Assembly (NCBI GenBank): GCA_029582165.1
Contig: CM055890.1
Location: 11,694,787-11,758,786, forward strand
DNA length: 64,000 nt
Origin: Portulaca oleracea
Lineage: Eukaryota > Streptophyta > Magnoliopsida > Caryophyllales > Portulacaceae
Reading direction: 5' to 3'
The translations under genes were made by a program, and so were the position numbers. Of the stretch, positions 34,847-44,375 are shown one piece after another (position 1 is the first letter of the stretch; each line of letters begins with the position of its first letter). The notes under the pieces are model-generated. The model was not told the origin of the DNA and ran no database searches. It saw nothing but the letters and a program-made list of their open reading frames with translations.

Positions 34847-36274
34847 TGATAAGTGCTTCTTGTATATATGAATACTTGGTTGTTTTGATTGGAATTTGGG
34901 GAATATTTGATTTGATTGTGTTATTTTATACCCGAATTTCCCATATTACACTTGGTTTGGAGTTTGGTGAGTTTTGTAGGGAATTTGTGAAGAATCGATG
35001 TGAAACGAGCCAAAAATCAAGTGTAGATCCAAGTTATGAGCTTAAAGGACCAAGAAGTGAGGTGTTGGACCGCCCAAGGCCCAAACAATGGCCCAAAGTA
35101 CTCCTAGGCCCGAAAAAGCAGTGACACGGGTGCCCCCAAGAAGAGCACGGGTCGTGTCTATGGCCAGAGAGTTAGAAAATACAAGCAAAGAGCTGACACG
35201 GTCCGTGTCACAGGGAGCACCGTCCGTGTCACATGGGGCACGGTCCGTGCCTACCCCGCACGTGTCTCTCTGTCTTTTTCATTTTCGGCGGTTTTGAAGT
35301 GATGTTTGCCTATATTATGCGGATTTCTGGCCGGGAGAATGATCATCCACCATCATCCGTTTCATGCCCTAATCATATCATTCATCATCCATATTCCATT
35401 CCATCATTGAAGATTGAGAGAAGATTGAAGATCGAAGAGCAATTTGAGCATACTTTGAAGTGGAGGAGCAAAAGTCATCCATTGTTGATTCCTAGCAAGA
35501 TTGTTCTTCACTTGGGTTCATCTCTCATTCTCATAGATTTTTTCATATGCTTTCTAGAATAGATTTCAATTGCTTTGTAGTTTCAAACATGAATTGTGAG
35601 TAGTTCTTTTAGTTTAGGGGATGAACCTTAGAAGTTGCTTGATGAATTGACTTTGTTGGATTGAATAATCATGAATTTAGTTTGTTTCAATCTATTTGGT
35701 CTTTGAATTTAATTGTTATTGCTTTTGCTTGATCACCAATTGCATGTTAATAGGTTGTTGGATGAAGTACCGAAAGGAGAAGTTTGATTACCCGAAAACC
35801 TAGATTGAACTAGTTAAAATTGTCTAGACATAGAAATTTTAACTAGGGTTCTTGAGATAGTTAGATCTTTAACCTTGACTAAATCGAAATAACCACGAAA
35901 GTAGGTGCTTGGTTAGTCTTGGCAATTCGCTCTAGTGGCAAAATCTCATTGCGAAATATTCTATGCGATTATCGAACCTTGATTGTGCAAATTAATGAAA
36001 TGAAAGTTCAATCCACATCGTTGATTCGTTATTTGACTTAGGTTTCATCCCCTGAACGTTTTTTTACCTTGATTAAATCAGAAAAGTTTGTGTGAATATT
36101 AGTTTGTTTAGATCTTGATTGTGATTAGATTTAGAGTTAGTTACTTCAAACCAAAAACGGATCGACTTAGCGATCAACTAGGAGGCTAGTTCATTGCGTT
36201 GAAAGGAAAAGTCCCTGTGGGAACAACCTTGATTTATGCTACAATTTCACCCGTGCACTTGCGGAGAGCTATCA
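34847..36274 (+). repeat. A' LTR 3 (complete 3' end)
   Basis: It has the full LTR end CCCGTGCACTTGCGG...ATCA. The next bases, AGTTTTTTGCC, look like the spacer and first bases of an Athila primer site, then the sequence switches to B LTR (CCAATTCTTGTAAAAC). The CACGG cluster (35123-35270) has lost part of the last unit. Confidence 0.88.
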
Positions 36275-36426
36275 AGTTTTTTGCCCAATTCTTGTAAAAC
36301 ATACCAAACTCGCAAACAAGTGTATAAATCACGGAAATTGGCATAAAAATACGAGGTATCGGATATAAAAAGCATGAAACTGACATGATTTGAGCCCTAA
36401 AAAATCTATATAAAAACGACTTATCA
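36275..36426 (-). repeat. Element B 3' LTR, last piece
   Basis: It matches 43728-43876, ending CGACTTATCA (on the minus strand the LTR starts TGATAAGTCG). Confidence 0.9.
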
Positions 36427-36465
36427 AATACCCCCATGCTTAGCTCTTGCTTGTCCTCAAGCAAG
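36427..36465 (-). other. Element B polypurine tract and AGGA-loop hairpin
   Basis: On the minus strand a perfect 8-bp stem, CTTGCTTG/CAAGCAAG with loop AGGA (36446-36465), precedes AGCTAAGCATGGGGGTATT and the 3' LTR. Confidence 0.85.
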
Positions 36466-38461
36466 TCAGAATTGAAAATAGGAGGGTTAGGGCTCAAACA
36501 GGAAAAACAGAACCTAAGAAGAAAAAGAAGCGGAAAGAGTTTTCGATAGGATTACAAAAACAAAATCTTAACACCCCGTCAGGCTAACCAATCTAACACA
36601 TCAATTCAACAAGCAAGCACAAAGATCAGTCTGGACAAGATCAAATCTCAGTTCAAAAGAGAAAGGAAGAAGTTTTCGAAACCAAAAGGAGAGAACAAGC
36701 ACTTCAGAAGCACAAATCCGCCAACAGTCTTAAGAATAATGCAAATGTGCGCGGTTAGTTATGGACGTAAGTTAGTCAGAAAGAGAAAACCTCACATAGG
36801 AAAGAATAAAATGACTCAATCACTCAAATTTCAATATGTATGTGGGTTTTCTCATACTCAAACCAATAGAAACAAACTACCATAAGCTTGGTAAGAACCT
36901 CGCTCTCCACTACTGGTATGCAATGCACAAGTGACAATCAAAAGGACTTTGTCGGGTTGTAACGGGGCCTAGGATAAGGGGAAAGGAGCGGTAAAATTTG
37001 GGATTGAGGAGTTAAGAGCCACGCTTGGGTCGAATTTCAATGAATATAACACTCTAAACTCACCTTCTTGCTTAGGCAAGGAATTCCACCTTTTACCCTC
37101 AACAATATGAAACCACTCAACTGAATACAACCAAGTCAAAGTTTTTAGAAATTGAATCTCCCTAAACTCCCTTTTCTTTTTGGAACTCTTCTTCTCTCTT
37201 TTTTTTTTCTTTTTGGTGGGTGATCGGGGAGAAGAAAACTATGAAATTACAACTTCGACTTCGTTAATATATATAGACAACATAACCAAACACCAATTAT
37301 TCAAAAGGTGGGACTTTTAGTTTCTCCCAACTTGAAACAATAAGCACAATTTCTCCCAAACTTCATATTTTTGTTCACAAACACACCAAACCAACTGTTT
37401 CTTCAAAAAAACGACAAACTCTCATTCAACCAAGCAAGGCAAAGGGATACTGGATATTAAAGGCCAAGGCTTGTATTGTCAGGGTTCAATCATGAAAGAA
37501 TGGTAAACAAAGGCTAGGCGGGGCAAAAAGAATGGTAAATATGATGTAGGGTAGGGTATTTGGCTATGTAGCTTAACAAAATAAAATGAATGCCTTAATC
37601 ACTTTGTCACATCGTGCAATGCAAATATGTAGTCTCAAGCAAGATGCAAAGCAAGTTCTAGAGATGCAACTAATGGGTGAGTCACTCAGGGAATCATGGA
37701 ATTCATAAAAGTGATCAATTCAAAATTTTAGGCTATGTGGACTCACGGGATGGGGCTCAATCAACTAAACTTAGCCCAAAGATTTGCGGCATGCACATTT
37801 AAACTTTCTAAGATAGTCAAATAAGTAAGATAGAACTTTTGTAACTTGACTCAAAATCAGAAGATTTGAAGGAAAAGGTTTCAAAAACTTTTGAGATCTA
37901 ATCCAGACTTTTCTAAGCGAAGCAAGCTAAACTGAAAGTAAGAAAGGTTTACAAATCATCAACGAAGGTGTTTCCGGTTTTAATCCTAGTCCTATCCTAT
38001 ATTTTTTGGTTTTTGTCTTTTCTAATTTTTTTGGTCTTTTCCTAATTTTTCTGATTTTTTTTATATTTTTTAATAGGTGGATGCGGAAGAAAGAAAATGA
38101 AACAAACTAAGAAAAGAAAATGAAAAATCTACATGCTTCTATCTAATGCAATCTAGGTGGATGCAATTTGAAAAGAAAAATTTAGAAAGAAAACTTAAGA
38201 AAACTAGAAAACAAAAGAAGAACACACTAGGAACTCAAATAAAGAAAACAAATAAGCTAAATCTAGAAAGCACACTAACTAAAAACAAGCACAATAAAAG
38301 AAACACACAAAAAATAAGAAAAATCATACTAGAAATTGAGAAATAAGCATGAAACAAGAAAAAGAAAGACGAAAATAAAAGAAAAATAAACGAAAAACAG
38401 AAAAATAAGAAGAAAAACAGAGAAATAAGAAGAAAAATTAACAAGAAGAAATATTTTTCAA
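36466..38461 (-). other. Element B 3' region
   Basis: No gene is seen. Read on the minus strand it shares blocks with the A1/A' 3' region: TGAGTGACTCA (37678-37688), CCCGTGAGTCCACATA (about 37735-37750), GGCCCCGTTACAACCC (about 36957-36970). The right part is A-rich on the plus strand. Confidence 0.75.
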
Positions 38462-38504
38462 CCCCCCCCCCCCATGCTTAGATGCTGCATTGTCCTCAAT
38501 GCAG
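38462..38504 (-). other. Element B internal G-run and hairpin
   Basis: On the minus strand a perfect 8-bp stem CTGCATTG/CAATGCAG with loop AGGA (38485-38504) is followed by CATCTAAGCATG and 12 G. This is the same arrangement as at the 3' polypurine tract. Confidence 0.82.
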
Positions 38505-38538
38505 AAGACAACGGTGAAGGGTAAGGGCTAGCCAAGGA

Positions 38539-39849
38539 TCAAGGATCCTCGGAAGGTGGGGAAGGGTTGGTGTGGCTCGGTGCTGGAGGTGGTGAGGCTC
38601 GATCAAACATGGCCTGAATAAGGCCGGTGAGGTTGGCGATTGACTCGTCGAGACGGTCAAATCGGAGGTCAGACTGACCCCTATACTCAACAAAATTATC
38701 ACTAAACTCGGTGACATGGTGCTTGGTCCGGTTAATGGAGGTTTGGAGGTCGTGAAAGCGCCCCTGATAGTCTAGTTGGGGTTGTTCGGGTTTAGGGTTA
38801 GGGTGGATTTCTGGTTCTGGTTTGGGATCAAACTCGAGGAAGGGAGGCATCCACATCAAATTCTCAACAACTTGGGGAGAGCTTTGGGGGTTAGGCACGG
38901 GAAACCTAACTTTGTTGGGATAGACCCAAAGGCAACGCGAGTCCTTGTCAAACTTACACAAACCAAAGGAAATGCACTGGTCCCCATCCAAGAATAAACT
39001 ACCCGGGACTAGGTCAGTGGGGTTCCTAGGTGGCCTAAAGCCATATTGGCATGCAAGGTGTGTAATGTAGCCCTCTATGGCAAGGCCCTTGTCGGTTGAG
39101 GTGGCGACACTAGAAAGGTGGTGAGCTAGCATAGCTGCGGGGTCGGCACGAGGGTCGGCATCTAACGTAGAATGCAACATGTAGCAATCAACCCGGGTAG
39201 CTTTGTTTGAGCTACCAGGCATCCCGAAGATACCGCAAGAGAGTATGCGGTGGACATACCTCATTACGGGGTTTCTAATCAAGGTCGCGGGGGTGTTGCT
39301 AGGGTCCCGATCGTCAAAACCAGAAATTCAGAAAAAGAAACCCTTCTCATCCCACTCTATGGGTATAAGGGATGAATCCCTAGATGTGCGTTCAGGAAAA
39401 CCAAAGGCGCGGGCAAATTCGGACACGGTCATGCTCCTCTCTACCCCTAAAAGTTGGAAACGAATGCACCCGTCCCTCCCTTGGAGGTTCATAACTAGGG
39501 TCGACAAGAATTCAAGGGTAATTCCCCTATAGGTCGGTTCGCCTAACCTAGCAATGTTGGTCATGTGGCAATGACCTAACATCCAATCTACACCATCCAA
39601 CCTACCACAACTACGCAAGAAAGGCTCATGCATATATTTGGTGGGGATGAGGGCTCTTTGGGAGAGGGAATCATACCTTTTCTTGACCTCCCCTTTAAAG
39701 TTGAAGGGGTTCGAGTTCCTCGAGTTCCTTGGAGGTGCAACTTTCTACTTTCCTTTCTCCGCCGCCGTAGCCTTTCGCTTCCGGCTGCCTCCGGCTTCGT
39801 TGTCATCACCCGGTGGTCCGGAGAAGCTAGGATTCTTAGTTCTCACCAT
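38539..39849 (-). pseudogene. Element B ORF3, ATHILA ORF-1-like protein
   Basis: A single frame runs from the ATG at 39849 to 38539 (about 436 codons), broken only by a TAG (39747-39745) and a TGA (39330-39328). The basic N-terminus (SRKRKATAAEKGK) looks like a nuclear localisation signal. The core has KKRYDSLSQRALIPTKYM, EPTYRGITLEFLSTL, MTVSEFARAFGFPE and VHRILSCGIFG. The C-terminal part is Pro-rich, then a possible coiled coil (FHDLQTSINRTKHHVTEF, RFDRLDESIANLTGLIQ). Function is unknown. Retention of this frame in an element without pol is notable. Confidence 0.85.
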
Positions 39850-41119
39850 CTAAAAATACTCACAAAATCAATAAAGTCACCAAGATAAATCCTAGGTATC
39901 AAATAAGCATGATCATAACATATAAACTTAGTCCTAATAATCCCCCCATGCTTATTTGATACTAGGGATTGAAATCAAGATAAATCTAACATAAAATCTC
40001 ACCAAAAACAGAGTATAACACCACAACATAATCACAACCAAAGTCTAGACCTAAATTTCTCAATTTCAACATCACATTGCTCTCTTAATACATCCAACAA
40101 CACAATTCTCTCAATTCTGGAACAAAAAGATCAAAGATCAATCAACTCAAACCAAGCCCTAATCAAGAATTCAATCCCAGAATCAAACCCAAATCAAGAA
40201 ATTCGAATCTAGGACATGATAATTGGTATAAATTGAACAAATTACTCAATAAACTTAAGTATTCAGCCAAAATCATACCAAGAACGAAGCATATAATCAA
40301 AGAACAAGAGAAAGAGTTGAAAATTCCATACCTTGAGTTTGAAGAGGGAAGAGGAATGGAGCTTGAAGACTCAAAGTGTTAGAGTGCAAGTGAGAAGAGA
40401 AAAGAGAGAAGAAGATGGTGTGTGTGGTGGTCGTCGGCGTCGGCGAGGGTCGGCGTTACGGTGGTGCGAGGTGGCGCAGGTAGCGCTTGGGGGAGAGGGT
40501 TGTCGAGAGGTTAGGGTAAAAGGAGGGATTTTGTGTTTTGAAAGAAAAGGGGGAGGGTCCCCGACTAAATTAGAAGGCGGGCAAAAATTCTGGAAAAACA
40601 GCAAAACGCAGCCAGCGTTTTGAAAACGCGGCCTGCGTTTTGCAAAAAAAAGTTACCTGCATTTTCTGGACGAGGCGCAGCCAGCGCCTGGAAAACGCTG
40701 GCTGCGTTTTCCTACCTGATGCAAGTAGTTTGATTTTTGCAACTTTTTGCTCGTTTTCTCCCTTTTCTTTGTTTGCTCCTTATTTTCCCTACAATTTGAC
40801 ATACCAAAAATCCCTACAAATATCTACCAACATAAAATTCATTAGGTTAGAAATAAAAATTCCAATAAAAGCCATGAATTTCTTTGAATTTCTTCTTTTT
40901 CTCTACACACTAAAAGAAAAATATTAGTAAACTTCAAAATAAAAATTACTAAGGAGTAAAAACTGTAAGAAAATAATTGAACTAAAATAAAAAATAAAAA
41001 AGGTGGGGAGGAATAAATATTAAATAATGATGTACCTCCCCGGGTTTGCTTTGTTTAACGTCGCGCGTTAGCTCGACGTTATGGACCCTACTCATCGGGG
41101 TCCTCGAGTAGTCTCTTTG
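39850..41119 (-). other. Element B region between gag-like ORF and ORF3
   Basis: No gene is seen. On the minus strand it starts with a GACGTTAAACAAAGC motif (about 41050-41066) like the post-pol motif of A1. It then holds a palindrome cluster (40604-40712), a G/A-rich transcript leader (C/T-rich on the minus strand, 40330-40520) and an A/T-rich leader to ORF3. Confidence 0.72.
40604..40712. repeat. Element B internal cluster of AAACGC...GCGTTT inverted repeats
   Basis: Units include AAAACGCAGCCAGCGTTTT, AAAACGCGGCCTGCGTTTT, GGCGCAGCCAGCGCC and AAAACGCTGGCTGCGTTTT. The phrase CTGGACGAGGCGC is shared with the B LTR cluster (43425-43590). The cluster lies about 750 bp upstream of ORF3. Confidence 0.87.
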
Positions 41120-42295
41120 TTAATTGACGGTCCGGGTCTTCTTTCTGGATGCCGTCAATACCCTTAATAGCTTGTCAAACTCTCCTTCATGCGGTCTGCA
41201 AGCTAATAAACAAGAGAGGCACTGGAATGTTATAAGATAAAACGTTAGTAATGCTCTCAGTAATAAATCAAATTTACTAGAAAAATCAAAAGAATTAAAA
41301 TATGTGGACCACAAGAATTTTCTAGGAATGTCCTTTAGGTGTATCCAATAAGGATCAAGAGAGGGGTCATAACTTCTAAAATTACCTAAGGAAAACTCAT
41401 CAACAATATTGTTATTTTCATCACAAAAATTAACCTCATACCCTAAATTAATTTGAACGTCAAAGATCTTTTGTTCAGGTATGGGTTTCTCATTAATTTC
41501 TGGTGAAACTGTAGGTAGCGAAAAAGGAATTGAAGCATGAAATAAATCACTAGAATCAAAGATTACAATGTTATCAGGGTCCTTGTTCAAAGAATTTAAT
41601 TCACTATTATCCTTCTCGCTAGGTTCCTCATTAATAATTTCAACTGACTCATGATGAAAATCATCTTCATTCCTAGTATCTAACTCAAAAGTCTCACTCA
41701 CCTCAGACTCTATCGACTGAGAAATAGGTAAGGGAATATCATGCAAATCAGAAACACCATCAATAGTGTTTTCAGGTAAACTAGGACTAGAAGGATTATC
41801 AAAACTGACTTCTAAAGGGACAGCGGACTTACTATCATCACATATTCCATCATTAAAATTGGAAGAATTAGAACTAAGGTTATTGGCCTGCAACAAGTCC
41901 GTCAAGTCAACAAATTTAGCAGCCCTAGGGCTAGCAGAATCATCATGCTTAGAAGAACGACATAAAGTACAATTAATTGAATTACGAGATTGCATATAGG
42001 AATTAGCATGAATGGCACAAGGATCAGGGTACTCAGATAGACAATTAGAAATTTCAAATTTATAGGTGTCATCTGAAAGCAACCCAAGTAATTTCATAGC
42101 TTCATCAAAAGGTTTATCACGAAGACCCAAACAATTCAGCAGATTACGTGTTTCCGCATTCACACCTTCAAAAATAATAGCAAGAATTTCAGATTCTCCT
42201 AACATGATATGATCTGGAATAGGAGCATCAATTAATCGCTCATAATATCGCCAAAATAACTCACGTTTATCTTAAGGGAAACAAAGCATTGCCAT
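41120..42295 (-). pseudogene. Element B gag-like ORF
   Basis: The frame starts at 42295 (a TAA stands at 42274-42272; the open part begins at the ATG at 42205, 361 codons). The N-terminal part (LFWRYYERLIDAPIPDHIM, IIFEGVNAETRNLLNCL, KPFDEAMKLLGLL) resembles the end of an Athila Gag capsid domain, where FYEGL and an EEA...L box occur. The middle is acidic and Ser/Asn-rich. A hydrophobic stretch near the C-terminus (ALLTFYLITFQCLSCLLA) could be a membrane segment, followed by EFDKLLRVLTA. No protease or polymerase motif is seen. I do not recognise the whole protein, and calling it gag-derived is an inference. Confidence 0.6.
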
Positions 42296-42409
42296 ATTTT
42301 TTTTATTTGAAAAAAATTTTAATTTTTATTTGATTTTAGGGTTTAAAGAAAAGAAATAAAAACCTTGTCACCCAGAGCGCGTTCATCCAATGGCGGTTGG
42401 GGGAACAAA

Positions 42410-42427
42410 TCCCCGGCAGCGACGCCA
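42410..42427 (-). other. Element B primer binding site
   Basis: On the minus strand it reads TGGCGTCGCTGCCGGGGA, 16 of 18 identical to the tRNA-Asp-type site, 6 nt after the 5' LTR. It fixes the orientation of B. Confidence 0.88.
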
Positions 42428-42433
42428 AAAACT

Positions 42434-43876
42434 TGACAAACCTAAAACATATAGGTGTCTGCGTACCGCAAGTGTACGGGTCTGTGTAGTAATAAAAATA
42501 TCGTTCTCTCTCAGGGATTTGCGTTCAACCACGCACTGAACTTGTTCGCTACAAAGAATGTGAGGTTGATCCAAGGGTTGTGGTGAGGTTTTCTAAACTA
42601 AACTAGGAAAACAAGAATTTTTAGGGTTTAATCAAATAATTAAAAGCGTTCAGGGGAGTCCCCTCTAGTCAATCAATCAAATTATTAACAATCCCGGTGC
42701 AGGTAACAAGATAATTCAGGGTCTATAATCTTTCTAGGCCTTATCACTTCGATCTTTCGATCCTAGGTGAGTTACAGTGATTAAACTAAACATTATTTCT
42801 AACTATTTAGCCTAATCACAGATAAGAACTGGTTATAAATTGACCCTAGGCAAGAATCATTATGTCTAACTATTTTCTAAGCCTATTCAATCTTTGCATT
42901 CCAATTCAAGACTCAAACTGTCGTTCTGTTGTCGAGAATCTAAAACCAGGTAAAGACTCAAACTGTCGTTCTATTGCCAAATTACCATGACATACATTAC
43001 ACGCATATTAAACGAATAAAAATGATAACCTAACACCGAGACTGTATTCAAATTCAATCAATAGACATCGAGTTTATCCCCCAAACAAAGGAAATTAGCT
43101 ACTCATAATTCTTAAAGTAAACATCGCAAAATCTGAATAAAAACAAGAAAGCATGAAAGAAGAATAGAAATAAACCATGTTCGAATTGGCGGAATCGATC
43201 TCTTCGTGTCACCCGAATCGATCTCTTTCGTGTTCTTTGATCACTAACAATAATCTAATCTAATAACAATGTTTTTGGAATTAACTGTAAAGAAATTAAT
43301 CTAAGTCTACACTAAAAGCTCCCTAAAAATTTCTCCGAAAACTACTGCTAAAAACTGATTAAAAAGTGATGCTTTAAACGGCGGAAATCAACCCCCTTTT
43401 ATAGGGCCGGATTAGGGCATAAAACACGGCCTGCGTTTTAGAAACGATGGTTGCGTTTTGCCCAAAGGTGAAGGTTCTCCGTGTCTAGGCGCTAGCTGTG
43501 CCTCAAAAACGCGGCCTGCGTTTTGGCTCTTCTCGCCTTCTGAAACTTCTGGACGAGGCGCGGGCTGCGTTTCAAAAACGCTGTCTGCACCTTGTTCCTC
43601 CGCCCTAACTAGGTTTGGGTCGTGGCTCATTGGGTCGTTTTTCCTTCCTTCTTTTCTTCTTCAACATCTTTTTTTATTTTCCTTGATTTCTGCTATTTCT
43701 CCTCCAATTCTTCATGCTTTTTGACATAATTCCACCAATTCCTGTAAAACATATCAAACTCACAAACAAGTGTATAAATCACAGAAATTGGCATAAAAAT
43801 ACGAGGTATCGGATATAAAAAGCATGAAACTGACATGATTTGAGCCCTAAAAACTCTATATAAAAACGACTTATCA
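42434..43876 (-). repeat. Element B 5' LTR (intact)
   Basis: This 1443-bp LTR starts TGATAAGTCG and ends ...GGTTTGTCA on the minus strand. The inverted-repeat cluster is at 43425-43590. It is the reference for the broken 3' LTR. Confidence 0.93.
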
Positions 43877-43881
43877 AACAC

Positions 43882-44350
43882 ATAACACATAGGATACATA
43901 TGAACAAGGGGTATCCTAAACTTTGGCTCTAAGTACAAAAGGGTTTATTGGCTGAATAAGGCTTAGTGGCTCATGTACTCGCCCCGGTGCATTCTTGTTG
44001 TAAAGGCAACTTGAATGTGTGGGGTGTTGCTCTTGGAGGCTCGTGTGGAGACCTCGTAGAGTGATGCATGAGTGGATGTGGTGACTAATGTTCTCTCGGT
44101 GTAAATGCACCAATAGAGTATAGCCGGTCCGGCATCCCATGGGTTATTTTTTGTGGTTTAAAAAGAAAAAACCTAATACCGCCGATTTACGTGCTCCTAC
44201 GACATATTACATGTCAAGGGAGTGCCCCAGTATATGCAATGATTTATGCCTAAAAGGAATGAGTTAATAATATAAAGTAAAAATTCATTTTCCTTCCAAA
44301 AAATTTAAAGCACACAAACTTTTTTCAAGTTTTACCCACTTTAGAAAAAC
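43882..44350 (-). other. Element C leader, proximal part
   Basis: No gene is seen. It aligns with D at about 62400-62840 (GGGGTATCCT...GGCTCT, TGCCTAAAAG...ATGA..AATA, TTTTCAAGTTTTACCC). It lies between the primer site and the B insertion. Confidence 0.75.
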
Positions 44351-44368
44351 TCCCCAGTGGAGTCGCCA
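44351..44368 (-). other. Element C primer binding site (tRNA-Arg type)
   Basis: On the minus strand it reads TGGCGACTCCACTGGGGA, 7 nt from the LTR. It fits the 3' end of a plant tRNA-Arg, the primer known for Ogre-type elements. Confidence 0.88.
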
Positions 44369-44375
44369 AAAATCA

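Larger units (their letters stand above)
24121..36274 (+). mobile_element. A' array: tandem non-autonomous Athila (LTR-int-LTR-int-LTR)
   Basis: Three LTRs (24121-25519, 29486-30883, 34847-36274) flank two almost identical internal regions of about 4 kb, repeated at about 5.36 kb. Each internal region has only the gag C-terminal part and protease, then jumps to the 3' region; RT, RNase H, integrase and ORF3 are missing. The first two LTRs lack the last 40 or so bases, the primer site and the gag N-terminus, all removed by one shared deletion. No target duplication is visible around the array. The 5' LTR begins TTATAAG where TGATAAG is expected. Confidence 0.9.
3300..43876 (-). mobile_element. 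Element B: non-autonomous Athila-like LTR retrotransposon
   Basis: The minus-strand element has its 5' LTR at 42434-43876, the primer site at 42410-42427, a gag-like ORF at 42295-41120, ORF3 at 39849-38539, a polypurine tract at 36427-36438, and a 3' LTR in three pieces (3300-4384, 23911-24120, 36275-36426). The pieces add up to about 1.45 kb against 1.44 kb for the uninterrupted LTR. The flanking 5-mers are AACAT (3295-3299) and AACAC (43877-43881), a target duplication with one change. No protease, reverse transcriptase or integrase is present, so it would have depended on another element. It is inserted in the leader of element C. Confidence 0.85.

Noticed and set aside
40333..40623. Arg/Glu-rich plus-strand frame at 40333-40623
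   Set aside because: It is antisense to the purine/pyrimidine-biased leader of B ORF3.
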